6,911 bases of DNA from Paracoccaceae bacterium (GTDB lineage Bacteria > Pseudomonadota > Alphaproteobacteria > Rhodobacterales > Rhodobacteraceae), in assembly GCA_007128865.1 (NCBI GenBank), contig SKWP01000440.1, positions 1 to 6,911 on the forward strand. The letters run 5' to 3'. How positions within the stretch are numbered: position 1 is the first letter of the stretch; each line of letters opens with the position of its first letter. The notes beneath the pieces are model-generated. The model made no database searches. It was not told the DNA's origin and was given only the letters and a program-made list of their open reading frames with translations. Shown piece by piece: positions 1-6,236 of the stretch. A program made the position numbers and the translations under genes.

Positions 1-3
1 GCA

Positions 4-2175
4 ATGACCGATACCGCACCACCCGTTGCCCATCCCCGTGCCGCACGCCCCAAGCTGGAAGGCGGAAAGCGATTCGTCCTCGCGTCCGAGTTCAGCCCGG
101 CTGGCGACCAGCCCGGCGCGATTGCGGAACTGTCCGAGGGCATCCTTGCCGGCGAACAGAACCAGGTGCTTCTGGGCGCGACCGGCACCGGCAAGACCTT
201 TACCATGGCCAAGGTGATCGAGGCCACCCAGCGCCCGGCGATCATCCTTGCCCCCAACAAGACGCTGGCCGCGCAGCTTTACGGCGAGTTCAAGGGCTTC
301 TTTCCCGACAACGCGGTGGAGTATTTCGTCAGCTACTACGACTACTACCAGCCCGAGGCCTATGTGCCGCGCACCGACACCTATATCGAGAAGGAATCCC
401 AGATCAACGAACAGATCGACCGGATGCGCCATGCCGCCACCCGGGCGCTGCTGGAACGCGATGACGTGATCATCGTCGCCTCGGTGTCCTGCATCTATGG
501 TATCGGCTCGGTCGAGACCTATTCGGCAATGACCCAGGATCTGGAAGTCGGGGCCAGCTATGACCAGCGCAAGATCCTGGCCGAGCTGGTGGCCCAGCAG
601 TACCGGCGCAGCGATGCGGCGTTCCAGCGCGGCAGCTTCCGGCTGCGCGGCGACGTGCTGGAAATCTGGCCGGCGCATCTTGAAGACAGGGCATGGCGGT
701 TGTCCTTCTTCGGCGAGGAACTGGAGGAAATCACCGAATTCGACCCCCTCACCGGTGCCAGGACAGACCGGTTCGAAAAGATCCGCATCTATGCCAACAG
801 CCACTACGTCACCCCGCGCCCGACGATGCAGCAGGCGATCAAGGGCATCAAGGCCGAGCTGGAACAGCGGCTGAAGCAGCTCGAGGGCGAGGGCAAGCTG
901 CTGGAGGCGCAGCGGCTGGAACAGCGCACCCGCTTCGATCTCGAGATGCTCGAGGCGACCGGCGTGTGCAACGGGATCGAGAATTACAGCCGCTACCTGA
1001 CCGGCCGCGCGCCGGGCGAGCCGCCGCCGACGCTGTTCGAATTCATCCCCGACAACGCCATCGTCTTTGCCGATGAATCCCATGTCTCGGTGCCGCAGAT
1101 CGGCGGCATGTACCGCGGCGACTATCGCCGCAAGTTCACCCTGGCCGAGCACGGCTTCCGGCTGCCCTCCTGCATGGACAACCGCCCCCTGAAGTTCGAG
1201 GAATGGGACGCCATGCGCCCGCAATCGGTCTTCGTCTCGGCCACCCCCGCGGCGTGGGAGCTGGACCAGACCGGCGGCGTCTTCACCGAACAGGTGATCC
1301 GCCCCACCGGGCTGGTGGACCCGCAGGTCGAAATCCGGCCCGTGAAGATGCAGGTCGACGATCTGCTGGACGAGGTGCGCAAGGTCGCGGCTGCGGGGAT
1401 GCGGGTGCTGGCGACGGTTCTGACCAAGCGCATGGCCGAGGATCTGACCGAGTACCTGCACGAACAGGGCATCCGCGTGCGCTACATGCATTCCGACATC
1501 GACACCATCGAACGCATCGAGATCCTGCGCGACCTGCGGCTGGGCGCCTTTGACGTGCTGGTGGGCATCAACCTGCTGCGCGAGGGGCTGGACATTCCCG
1601 AATGCGGGCTGGTGGCGATCCTCGACGCCGACAAGGAAGGGTTCCTGCGCTCCGAGACCTCGCTGGTGCAGACCATCGGCCGGGCGGCGCGCAACGCCGA
1701 AGGCCGGGTGATCATGTACGCCGACCGCATCACCGGCAGCATGGAACGTGCCATAGCCGAAACCAACCGCCGGCGCGAAAAGCAGATCGCCTGGAACACG
1801 GCACATGGCATCACGCCGGCAACGGTGAGGAAGAACGTCGAAGATGTGCTGTCGGGCTTGTGGAAAGGCGACACCGACATGGCGCGGGTGACGGCAAAGG
1901 TGGACAAGCCGCTGGTCGGCGCGAACCTCGCCGCGCATCTGGACGGGCTGCGGGTGCAGATGCGCAAGGCCGCCGAGAACCTCGAGTTCGAGGAGGCCGC
2001 GCGGTTGCGCGACGAGATCAGGCGGCTGGAAGCTGTCGAACTGGCCATCGCAGACGACCCGCTGGCGCGGCAGTCGGCGGTGGAAGAGGCGGTCGAGGAC
2101 GCGGTGAAGATGAAGGGGCGCAGCACGGCGGGGCGGCCGGGGCAGCGGGGTGGCAAGGCACGACGGCGTCGCTAG
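4..2175 (+). CDS. uvrB: UvrABC system protein B (excinuclease subunit UvrB)
   Basis: UvrB is the damage-verifying helicase-like subunit of cytoplasmic nucleotide excision repair. UvrA loads it on DNA, and it then recruits UvrC for the two incisions. The 723-residue protein shows Walker A GATGTGKT at 58-65 and the tyrosine-rich base of the beta-hairpin that locks [15 protein letters not shown], at 111-122. The Walker B/motif II DESH is at 357-360, SATP at 412-415, motif [14 protein letters not shown] at 521-533 and motif [11 protein letters not shown] at 556-564. A C-terminal UVR motif, the coiled coil that binds UvrC and UvrA, spans about 642-680. A basic tail rich in K, R and G covers about 702-723. 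Length is slightly above the usual 660-700, owing to extensions at both ends. The family-conserved part begins near residue 18. The ATG lies three bases from the window edge, so its ribosome site is not visible and a start further upstream cannot be excluded. It converges with the tRNA gene. Confidence 0.97.
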   Translation: MTDTAPPVAHPRAARPKLEGGKRFVLASEFSPAGDQPGAIAELSEGILAGEQNQVLLGATGTGKTFTMAKVIEATQRPAIILAPNKTLAAQLYGEFKGFFPDNAVEYFVSYYDYYQPEAYVPRTDTYIEKESQINEQIDRMRHAATRALLERDDVIIVASVSCIYGIGSVETYSAMTQDLEVGASYDQRKILAELVAQQYRRSDAAFQRGSFRLRGDVLEIWPAHLEDRAWRLSFFGEELEEITEFDPLTGARTDRFEKIRIYANSHYVTPRPTMQQAIKGIKAELEQRLKQLEGEGKLLEAQRLEQRTRFDLEMLEATGVCNGIENYSRYLTGRAPGEPPPTLFEFIPDNAIVFADESHVSVPQIGGMYRGDYRRKFTLAEHGFRLPSCMDNRPLKFEEWDAMRPQSVFVSATPAAWELDQTGGVFTEQVIRPTGLVDPQVEIRPVKMQVDDLLDEVRKVAAAGMRVLATVLTKRMAEDLTEYLHEQGIRVRYMHSDIDTIERIEILRDLRLGAFDVLVGINLLREGLDIPECGLVAILDADKEGFLRSETSLVQTIGRAARNAEGRVIMYADRITGSMERAIAETNRRREKQIAWNTAHGITPATVRKNVEDVLSGLWKGDTDMARVTAKVDKPLVGANLAAHLDGLRVQMRKAAENLEFEEAARLRDEIRRLEAVELAIADDPLARQSAVEEAVEDAVKMKGRSTAGRPGQRGGKARRRR

Positions 2176-2192
2176 CCAAACGGTCGCTGCGC

Positions 2193-2216
2193 GCCCGGGA
2201 TGCCGCATATCCGGGC
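2193..2216 (+). terminator. Possible hairpin terminator after uvrB
   Basis: A hairpin begins 18 bases after the uvrB stop. The outer arms are GCCCGG (2193-2198) and CCGGGC (2211-2216), and an inner ATG/CAT pairing closes a CCG loop, leaving small unpaired bases between the two stems. No run of T follows, so intrinsic termination is uncertain. Its position directly after uvrB is the main support. Confidence 0.3.
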
Positions 2217-2358
2217 CAGCCCCTACACGCGAAGGACCGTCGCCCGACGCTGACCCGCGCTGCAGGAAAGATGCGCCCTGCACGCCGTTTCGGGGAAGTG
2301 TCGCCCACCCCACTCCGCAACCCACCGGCGGCGGCGATCGTTGCGATGCAATGCAGGC

Positions 2359-2386
2359 GGCTGACCGGCCTGTCGCCGGCCAAGCC
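2359..2386 (-). terminator. Possible hairpin terminator after tRNA-Trp
   Basis: An imperfect inverted repeat with arms GGCTGACCGG (2359-2368) and CCGGCC-A-AGCC (2376-2386) forms a stem of ten pairs with one bulged base and a 7-base loop. Read on the - strand it lies about 36 bases beyond the encoded CCA end of the tRNA, a fitting place for termination or for stopping 3' trimming. Neither side has a clear T tract. The structure is almost symmetric, so it could equally limit uvrB read-through. Confidence 0.3.
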
Positions 2387-2421
2387 CATCATCCCGGAAA
2401 ACAACACCAATCAGGAAGGCG

Positions 2422-2497
2422 TGGCAGGGGCAGAGGGACTCGAACCCCCGACCCTCGGTTTTGGAGACCGATGCTCTACCAACTGAGCTATACCCCT
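2422..2497 (-). tRNA. tRNA-Trp (anticodon CCA)
   Basis: The - strand folds into a full 76-base cloverleaf. Acceptor arms are AGGGGTA and TGCCCCT with one G-U pair, followed by discriminator G and an encoded CCA (2422-2424). The D arm is GCTC/GAGC with loop AGTTGGTA. The anticodon stem is TCGGT/ACCGA with loop CTCCAAA, giving anticodon CCA at 2462-2464, which reads UGG. The variable loop has five bases, and the T arm carries the TTCGAGT loop. It decodes tryptophan. The gene stands alone: in many alphaproteobacteria tRNA-Trp precedes secE-nusG, but the DNA downstream here holds no SecE-like frame and runs into convergent uvrB. Confidence 0.97.
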
Positions 2498-2509
2498 AGC
2501 GCCAAGGGC

Positions 2510-2538
2510 GAGGTACGGCAGCACCGGAGCGAAATCAA
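2510..2538 (-). promoter_or_regulatory. Candidate promoter of tRNA-Trp
   Basis: On the - strand a TTGATT box (2533-2538) is followed after exactly 17 bases by TACCTC (2510-2515). The latter ends 12 bases before the tRNA 5' end, which would give a short leader. The -35 box is close to the alphaproteobacterial TTGAC type. The -10 box shares only its first two bases with TATAAT, so the call rests mainly on spacing and position. Confidence 0.4.
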
Positions 2539-2730
2539 GCCCCGTCGTTGTGCAGCGGCGCCAGTTCCGGTCACGCGCGGTCAGAAAACCCGGCGCAGGC
2601 CTCGCAGGACGACCTTTCCCGCTTCCTTGCGCCTGCCGCAGCCCTCCTGGCTGCATCCGCACCACCGCCAGGCCTGCAGCACGACAGATGGCGCCACGGG
2701 CGGTCACATCGCGGCCGCCTGGCCCTTTCA
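2539..2730. other. Intergenic stretch between etfA terminator and tRNA promoter; no gene seen
   Basis: Open frames cross this stretch on both strands, but their products are rich in Arg, Pro and Ala, resemble no protein I know and have no convincing ribosome site. One small GC hairpin is visible, GCAGCC (2638-2643) with GGCTGC (2649-2654) and a 5-base loop, without a T tract. I see nothing else to annotate. Confidence 0.5.
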
Positions 2731-2796
2731 TCCTGGTCAAAATATCCTCGGGGGGAGTCCCGCCGCAGGCGGGACCGGGGGGCAGACAGCCCCCCG
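2731..2796 (-). terminator. Tandem-hairpin transcription end of etfBA with GAGGATATTTT motif
   Basis: Read on the - strand, starting nine bases after the etfA stop, two strong stems follow each other. The first pairs 2789-2796 with 2776-2783 (eight G-C pairs, loop TGTCT). The second pairs 2768-2775 with 2757-2764 (GTCCCGCC/GGCGGGAC, loop TGC). A CCCCCC run comes next, and then CGAGGATATTTTGACC (2735-2750), whose TATTTT gives the only T-rich tail. The C run at 2750-2755 could replace the descending arm of the first hairpin, so alternative folds exist. The position between etfA and the co-directional tRNA argues for a real terminator. I recall similar hairpin-plus-GAGGATATTT ends in Rhodobacterales genomes but cannot verify that here. 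Confidence 0.75.
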
Positions 2797-2804
2797 CGCC
2801 GGCC

Positions 2805-3731
2805 TCACAGCTTTTCGGTAAGCTCCGGGACCGCCTTGAACAGGTCCGCGACCAGCCCGTAGTCGGCAACCTGAAAGATCGGCGCCTCCTCGTCCTTGTT
2901 GATGGCCACGATCACCTTGCTGTCCTTCATGCCGGCCAGATGCTGGATCGCACCCGAGATGCCGACGGCGACATAAAGCTCGGGCGCCACCACCTTGCCG
3001 GTCTGGCCAACCTGCCAGTCGTTGGGCGCATAACCCGAATCGACCGCCGCGCGGGATGCCCCCACCGCCGCGCCCAGCTTGTCGGCCAGCGCCTCGATCA
3101 TCCGGAAGTCGTCTTCCGAACCGACCCCGCGGCCGCCTGACACGACCCGCCGGGCCGAGGTCAGCTCTGGCCGGTCGCTGGCGGCAACCTTGTCCTCGAC
3201 CCATTCCGAAACGCCCGGATCGGCGGCCGCCGCAATGCTTTCCATCGGGGCTGCAGCGCCTTCGCCCGCCGCGTCGAATGTCGAGGTCCGTATGGTGACG
3301 ACCTTGACAGGGTCCGAGGATTTCACCGTCTGGATGGCGTTGCCGGCATAGATCGGCCGCTCGAAGGTATCCGCATCGATGACCGCCGAGACATCCGAAA
3401 TGACCATGACATCCAGCAGCGCCGCGACCCTTGGCAGGACGTTCTTGGCATCGGTGGTGGCCGGCGCCACGACATGGCCGAAGCCCGAAGCAAGCCCCGC
3501 AATCAGCGCCGCCGTGGGTTCGGCCAGGCGGTGGCCGAGCGATGCGTCCTCGGCAACCAGAACCTTTGCGACACCGGCGATGGTCGCGGCCTCGCCGGCG
3601 GCTTCGGCGGCCTTGGCGCCGGCGCAGAGCACCGTCACTTCGCCGATGGCGGCGACCGCCGTCACGGCCTTGGCGGTCGCATCGCGGTTGAGCACGCCGT
3701 CGGTGATTTCGGCAAGAAGAAGAACAGCCAT
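2805..3731 (-). CDS. etfA: Electron transfer flavoprotein subunit alpha
   Basis: The FAD-binding alpha subunit of the soluble ETF heterodimer accepts electrons from acyl-CoA and related dehydrogenases and passes them to ETF:ubiquinone oxidoreductase. The 308-residue length is normal for the mitochondrial-type family. The N-terminal domain starts MAVLLLAEI. The C-terminal FAD domain has [12 protein letters not shown] at about 198-209, [15 protein letters not shown] at 232-246, and the alpha-subunit signature from [13 protein letters not shown] (252-264) to VAIN (275-278), followed by [16 protein letters not shown]. The start ATG shares its A with the etfB stop (TGATG). An AGGGG site lies seven bases upstream, inside the end of etfB. 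A GTG three bases earlier in the same frame is less likely, because family members begin MAVLLL. Coupled translation with etfB fits the 1:1 heterodimer. I recall hbdA often following etfBA in Rhodobacterales; here a terminator and tRNA follow instead. Confidence 0.97.
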   Translation of the reverse strand: MAVLLLAEITDGVLNRDATAKAVTAVAAIGEVTVLCAGAKAAEAAGEAATIAGVAKVLVAEDASLGHRLAEPTAALIAGLASGFGHVVAPATTDAKNVLPRVAALLDVMVISDVSAVIDADTFERPIYAGNAIQTVKSSDPVKVVTIRTSTFDAAGEGAAAPMESIAAAADPGVSEWVEDKVAASDRPELTSARRVVSGGRGVGSEDDFRMIEALADKLGAAVGASRAAVDSGYAPNDWQVGQTGKVVAPELYVAVGISGAIQHLAGMKDSKVIVAINKDEEAPIFQVADYGLVADLFKAVPELTEKL

Positions 3732-4492
3732 CACAGCACCCCTGCTTCGTCTTTCAGCTTCGCGATCAGTTCATCCACCGATCCCACCTTCACACCGGCC
3801 TTGCGCGAGGGCGGTTCGACGGTCCGAAGCACCTGCAGCCGCGGCGCGACATCGATGCCGAAATCGGCCGGCGTCTTTTCATCCAGCGGCTTTTTCTTGG
3901 CCTTCATGATGTTGGGCAGGCTGGCATAGCGCGGCTCGTTCAGGCGCAGGTCGACGGTCACGATCGCGGGAAGCTTGACCCTGACCGTCTGCAACCCGCC
4001 ATCCACCTCGCGGGTCACCAGTGCGGCGCCGTCCTCGATATCGAGTTCCGAAGCAAAGGTCGCCTGCGCCCAGCCGGTCAGCGCCGCAAGCATCTGTCCG
4101 GTTGCGTTCATGTCATTGTCGATGGCCTGCTTGCCGCAGATCACCAGGCCGGGCTGTTCCTCGTCGATCACAGCCTTGAGCAGCTTTGCCACCGCCAGCG
4201 GCTCGATATCATCGTGGACGTCTTCGGCCGCAACGATCAGGATCGCCCTGTCGGCCCCCATCGCCAGGGCTGTCCGCAGCGTCTCCTGCGCCTGCCGGAC
4301 GCCGATGGAAACCGCGACGATCTCATTGCACTTGCCGGCCTCCTTCAGCTGGATCGCCGCTTCCACCGCAATCTCGTCGAAGGGGTTCATGGACATCTTA
4401 ACATTGGCAAGGTCCACGCCCGAACCATCGCCCTTCACGCGCACCTTAACGTTGTAGTCAATCACCCGCTTGACGGGCACCAGCACTTTCAT
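3731..4492 (-). CDS. etfB: Electron transfer flavoprotein subunit beta
   Basis: The beta subunit of ETF binds AMP structurally and carries the loop that docks onto partner dehydrogenases. The protein has 253 residues, matching the usual length of about 250. It starts [18 protein letters not shown] and contains [11 protein letters not shown] at 36-46, MGADRA at 78-83 and the AMP-site stretch [15 protein letters not shown] at 120-134. The recognition loop [18 protein letters not shown] at 184-201, with the anchor Leu192, is nearly identical to that of human ETFB as I remember it. This identifies the housekeeping beta-oxidation ETF rather than the FixA or bifurcating type. The frame is open upstream to 4657, but the added 55 residues are unlike the family. 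The ATG at 4492 has GAGAGG seven bases before it. etfA overlaps by one base. The gap to the adenosyltransferase gene is 195 bp, so the etf pair probably has its own promoter. Confidence 0.97.
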   Translation of the reverse strand: MKVLVPVKRVIDYNVKVRVKGDGSGVDLANVKMSMNPFDEIAVEAAIQLKEAGKCNEIVAVSIGVRQAQETLRTALAMGADRAILIVAAEDVHDDIEPLAVAKLLKAVIDEEQPGLVICGKQAIDNDMNATGQMLAALTGWAQATFASELDIEDGAALVTREVDGGLQTVRVKLPAIVTVDLRLNEPRYASLPNIMKAKKKPLDEKTPADFGIDVAPRLQVLRTVEPPSRKAGVKVGSVDELIAKLKDEAGVL

Positions 4493-4499
4493 TGGTGTG

Positions 4500-4509
4500 C
4501 CTCTCCCCT
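4500..4509 (-). promoter_or_regulatory. Ribosome binding site deciding the etfB start
   Basis: The - strand reads AGGGGAGAGG, with its last base seven bases before the ATG at 4492. Two overlapping purine cores, AGGGGAG and GAGG, are present. This supports the conserved MKVLVPVKR start over earlier start codons in the same frame. Confidence 0.75.
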
Positions 4510-4510
4510 G

Positions 4511-4637
4511 ATTGTACGACCGCCAGCGGCGGCCCCGCATTCCGCATGCGGTGTGTTGATAGCCATTCGTGACGGCAGGAAACAGGCCAAAAGTGTAAAG
4601 CCATGGCCATTGGCTGCAGGCCGGGCCAGCCCGGGCC
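4511..4637 (-). promoter_or_regulatory. etfBA upstream control region with dyads; promoter not resolved
   Basis: Several elements lie here, read on the - strand. An interrupted inverted repeat AGCCA-7-TGGCT spans 4599-4615. TTTACA (4594-4599) lies inside GGCTTTACACTTT, which resembles the E. coli lac -35 context, but no good -10 box follows at 16-18 bases. A perfect 10-base palindrome CCGCATGCGG (4542-4551) sits beside a second ATGCGG. A hairpin CCGCC/GGCGG spans 4520-4532. TACAAT (4511-4516) is a good -10 hexamer without a matching -35 and would leave almost no leader. A GC hairpin at 4619-4637 may belong to the end of the upstream gene. At least one promoter for etfBA is expected in this gap, but I cannot choose which elements form it. 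Confidence 0.35.
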
Positions 4638-4658
4638 GCCGGAAACCCGCCCGCCATC

Positions 4659-4682
4659 GGGGTCGCGCCGGGCGCGAGCCCC
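4659..4682 (-). terminator. Hairpin after the adenosyltransferase gene
   Basis: Five bases beyond the stop, the - strand forms GGGG-C-TCGCGC, loop CCG, then GCGCGA-CCCC: ten pairs with one bulged C. No T tract follows, and a second weaker hairpin (4619-4637) comes after a short spacer. It probably ends or attenuates transcription before etfB, but read-through into etfBA is possible. Confidence 0.45.
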
Positions 4683-4687
4683 CCGGT

Positions 4688-5260
4688 TCAGCGGTTGGCG
4701 CCCGGTACCCAGAGCACATCCGCCTGTCCGTCCTCGTTGGCGATACGCGCCGCCACAAAGAACCAGTCCGAAAGCCGGTTGAGGTATTTCAGCGCATGCG
4801 CGTTGACCTCGTCACTGCCGGCAAGCTCGACGGTCAGGCGCTCGGCCCGGCGGGAAACGGTGCGGCAAAGATGCAGATGCGCAGCCAGCGCCGATCCGCC
4901 CGGCAGGATAAAGCTGCGCAGCGGTTCAAGCCGCGCATTCATCGCGTCGATTTCGGCCTCGAGCCGGTCAACCTGGCTGGCAACCATGCGCAGCACCGGG
5001 TAACCGGCGTCGGCGTCGCCTGCCATGTCCGGCCGGCACAGATCGGCGCCCAGGTCGAACAGATCGTTCTGGATGCGGGCAAGCGCGGCGTCGGTTTCGC
5101 CGTCGGCATGCAGGCGGGCCATGCCCACGGTGGCGTTGGTTTCGTCCACCGTCCCGTAGGCGCTGACGCGCAGGCTGTGTTTGGCAACCCGCGCACCATT
5201 GCCCAATGCGGTTTCTCCGGCATCGCCGGTGCGTGTGTAGATGCGGTTGAGAACGACCAT
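4688..5260 (-). CDS. PduO-type ATP:cob(I)alamin adenosyltransferase
   Basis: This enzyme transfers the adenosyl group of ATP to cob(I)alamin (or cobyrinic acid a,c-diamide) to make adenosylcobalamin, the cofactor of methylmalonyl-CoA and ethylmalonyl-CoA mutases. The 190-residue protein has the N-terminal ATP loop YTRTGDAGETALGNG at 8-22, YGTVDETNATVG at 35-46, and the helical core with LPGGSALAAHLHLCRTVSRRAER at 119-141, abbreviated by its key part RTVSRRAER with active-site arginines. LKYLNRLSDWFFVAAR is at 158-172. These features place it in the PduO/MMAB family rather than CobA or EutT. The ATG at 5260 gives the family start MVVLNRIYTRTG; an in-frame start ten residues earlier would read into the preceding gene. 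A GGGGA purine site lies just upstream, inside that gene. The stop of the HIG1-type gene is one base before this start, so the two are almost certainly cotranscribed and coupled. I leave the symbol empty because cobO, pduO and yvqK names are used inconsistently. Confidence 0.95.
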   Translation of the reverse strand: MVVLNRIYTRTGDAGETALGNGARVAKHSLRVSAYGTVDETNATVGMARLHADGETDAALARIQNDLFDLGADLCRPDMAGDADAGYPVLRMVASQVDRLEAEIDAMNARLEPLRSFILPGGSALAAHLHLCRTVSRRAERLTVELAGSDEVNAHALKYLNRLSDWFFVAARIANEDGQADVLWVPGANR

Positions 5261-5261
5261 C

Positions 5262-5468
5262 TCAGTTCCCCGCGCTGCGGACCACGACAAACAGGACGAT
5301 CAGCCCGACCGCCACCGCCTGGGCAGCGATACGATACCGCATCAGCCGGTTGCCGTTGCGCCGGTTGAATTCGCCGCCGCGGGCAAAGCCCAGGATGCCG
5401 ACCATCAGAATGATCAGCACACCGATCGAAGCTGCGGCAGCCAGAAGAAAGAGCGGGTCGTTGATCAT
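5262..5468 (-). CDS. HIG1-type twin transmembrane helix small protein
   Basis: This is a 68-residue inner-membrane protein with two helices. TM1 is about residues 6-28 (PLFLLAAAASIGVLIILMVG region), and a positively charged loop follows at 29-46 with NRRNGNRLMRYR. TM2 is about residues 47-64 (AQAVAVGLIVLFVVV). The layout and charged loop match the HIG1 domain (HIG_1_N) as I know it. In mitochondria such proteins (Rcf1, HIGD) associate with cytochrome c oxidase and III-IV supercomplexes. The bacterial role is less settled, so a respiratory role is inference. Upstream starts in the frame (to 5663) add low-complexity sequence with no family likeness. The ATG at 5468 has AAAGGGGA eight bases before it. 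It overlaps no gene and lies one base from the adenosyltransferase start. It is the first gene of this - strand unit, so its promoter should lie upstream in the long gap. Confidence 0.9.
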   Translation of the reverse strand: MINDPLFLLAAAASIGVLIILMVGILGFARGGEFNRRNGNRLMRYRIAAQAVAVGLIVLFVVVRSAGN

Positions 5469-5476
5469 GTCGGCTG

Positions 5477-5484
5477 TCCCCTTT
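5477..5484 (-). promoter_or_regulatory. Ribosome binding site of the HIG1-type gene
   Basis: AAAGGGGA on the - strand lies eight bases before the ATG at 5468. It supports the 68-residue product over longer versions of the same frame. Confidence 0.65.
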
Positions 5485-5989
5485 CGTTGAGCCCCATGTA
5501 ATGCGCCCGGCGGAAAAAGCGAACCCGCCGGATCGTCCCGCGCGCGGTTCGGCGCATCCCTGCCGGTCGGCCGGGCCGGGCACCATTTCCCTTGCCTGGC
5601 ATTCAGCGCCCGACAGAAGGCACCCGCCAGCGCCGCGTGCCACCAGGGATGAAGGGCCGCCATGCGGGACGGAGGGACGCCGCCCCTGGCCCGGAATCAA
5701 GGCGCGCAGCGCCGCCGGGCCGCGCCCGACCGCCCCCTCGGGCGGGCGCAGCCCTCTGTCCGTACCCCGGCGGACTGTCCCCCATCGGCTCCGAAGCGTC
5801 ACCGGCCAGCAACTGCCCGGCGGCTGGCACCGGTACCGCACTGCCAGCCGTCGCTTCGGCCTGACGGCATCAGGCGGGCGGGCTGCCGTCGTGACATCTG
5901 CAAGATGGCCGGAATCTGTCCTTCCGCCACCCGTGACGGCGCCTGAAATCGGGCGCAATCCGGGCATGCTCCCGCAGTGATTCGCTGCG
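5485..5989. other. GC-rich noncoding stretch with many hairpins; no gene recognised
   Basis: About 500 bases without a credible gene. Open frames on both strands encode Arg-, Pro- and Gly-rich products typical of GC-rich noncoding DNA. Visible structures include GGCGC/GCGCC (5701-5713), CGCCCGA/TCGGGCG with an 8-base loop (5723-5744), GCCGTC/GACGGC (5847-5868), and GCCTGA/TCAGGC (5859-5875). The last two share bases and exclude each other. The hexamer GCCGTC or its complement occurs four times, alternating in direction, at 5847, 5863, 5885 and 5935. The promoter of the HIG1-adenosyltransferase unit should be near the left end, but I cannot place it. Confidence 0.45.
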
Positions 5990-6036
5990 CCGGATGCACC
6001 GCCCGACCTGTTCGCGCAATTGGTGCATGATTCCGG
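5990..6036. repeat. Long imperfect inverted repeat
   Basis: Arms CCGGATGCACC (5990-6000) and GGTGCAT-GATT-CCGG (6022-6036) give eleven pairs interrupted by a 4-base bulge. Inside the loop GC-CGA/TCG-GC can pair further around a C-C mismatch. No T tract follows on either strand, so it may be an operator or an RNA structure rather than a terminator. An inverted repeat of this size can arise by chance in a gap of this length. Confidence 0.35.
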
Positions 6037-6225
6037 CCAGCACAACCTGCGATTTAACGCTGGAGATCCGGTTCCCGCTTTGTTTCCATTTGCTCAACCA
6101 TTGCGTTTGCGCGTCCAGATTTTCCGCCCTGCGGCCACAGTCCCGACACAATTCCCCAAATTCGGACCATGATTTCTCGAAAGAGATCAATCCGCACAAT
6201 TCGAGACGAATGTTTCCAAAGGGGC
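6037..6225 (+). promoter_or_regulatory. Probable upstream control region of the secreted-protein unit
   Basis: This part is visibly richer in A and T than the DNA to its left, as expected for a promoter region. It holds TCTC-GAAA-GAGA (6175-6186) inside a larger dyad, an AATT-CCCCA-AATT repeat near 6150-6162, and two ACAATTC words (near 6148 and 6196). I could not find a -35/-10 pair with good spacing. Confidence 0.35.
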
Positions 6226-6230
6226 AGGAG
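6226..6230 (+). promoter_or_regulatory. Ribosome binding site deciding the start of the 171-residue gene
   Basis: AGGAG lies six bases before the ATG at 6237. It places the start directly before a signal peptide and rules against the upstream in-frame ATGs at 5994, 6027 and 6210. Confidence 0.75.
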
Positions 6231-6236
6231 ACCATC

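Noticed and set aside
1482..2156. A 224-codon open frame on the - strand inside uvrB.
   Set aside because: It is antisense to the conserved helicase motifs of UvrB, and its Ser/Arg/Ala-rich product is a typical shadow of GC-rich coding DNA.
2176..2421. Possible attachment site or integrated element at the 3' end of tRNA-Trp.
   Set aside because: No second copy of the tRNA 3' end and no integrase is present; only short noncoding DNA and uvrB follow.
4574..4589. Sigma-54-like TGGC-N8-TGC with GG and GC elements ten bases apart, upstream of etfB on the - strand.
   Set aside because: Several consensus positions fail (CT for AC, C for the first T), no activator site is apparent, and this is the housekeeping ETF, not the nif-linked FixAB.
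4590..4602. GGCTTTACACTTT on the - strand matches the lac promoter -35 context.
   Set aside because: No acceptable -10 box lies 16-18 bases downstream, so the likeness is probably chance.
4493..4657. Extension of etfB to an upstream start at 4657.
   Set aside because: The added 55 residues are unlike any ETF beta and would cover the control region. The start at 4492 has the ribosome site and the conserved N-terminus.
5501..5980. Open frames on both strands of the long gap, up to 159 codons on the + strand.
   Set aside because: Composition is dominated by Arg, Pro, Gly and Ala, with no recognisable domain and no good ribosome site, as expected from stop-poor GC-rich DNA.
6130..6233. CAGGAGACC (6225-6233) resembles the B12-box core of cobalamin riboswitches, and GGCCACAG lies about 90 bases upstream.
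   Set aside because: The rest of the riboswitch core is missing, the word contains the ribosome site of the gene at 6237, and that gene has no visible cobalamin role. I also saw no B12 box on the - strand upstream of the HIG1-adenosyltransferase pair.
5994..6236. Extension of the secreted-protein gene upstream to the ATG at 5994.
   Set aside because: The added 81 residues look like noncoding translation, and the ribosome site and signal peptide both point to 6237.
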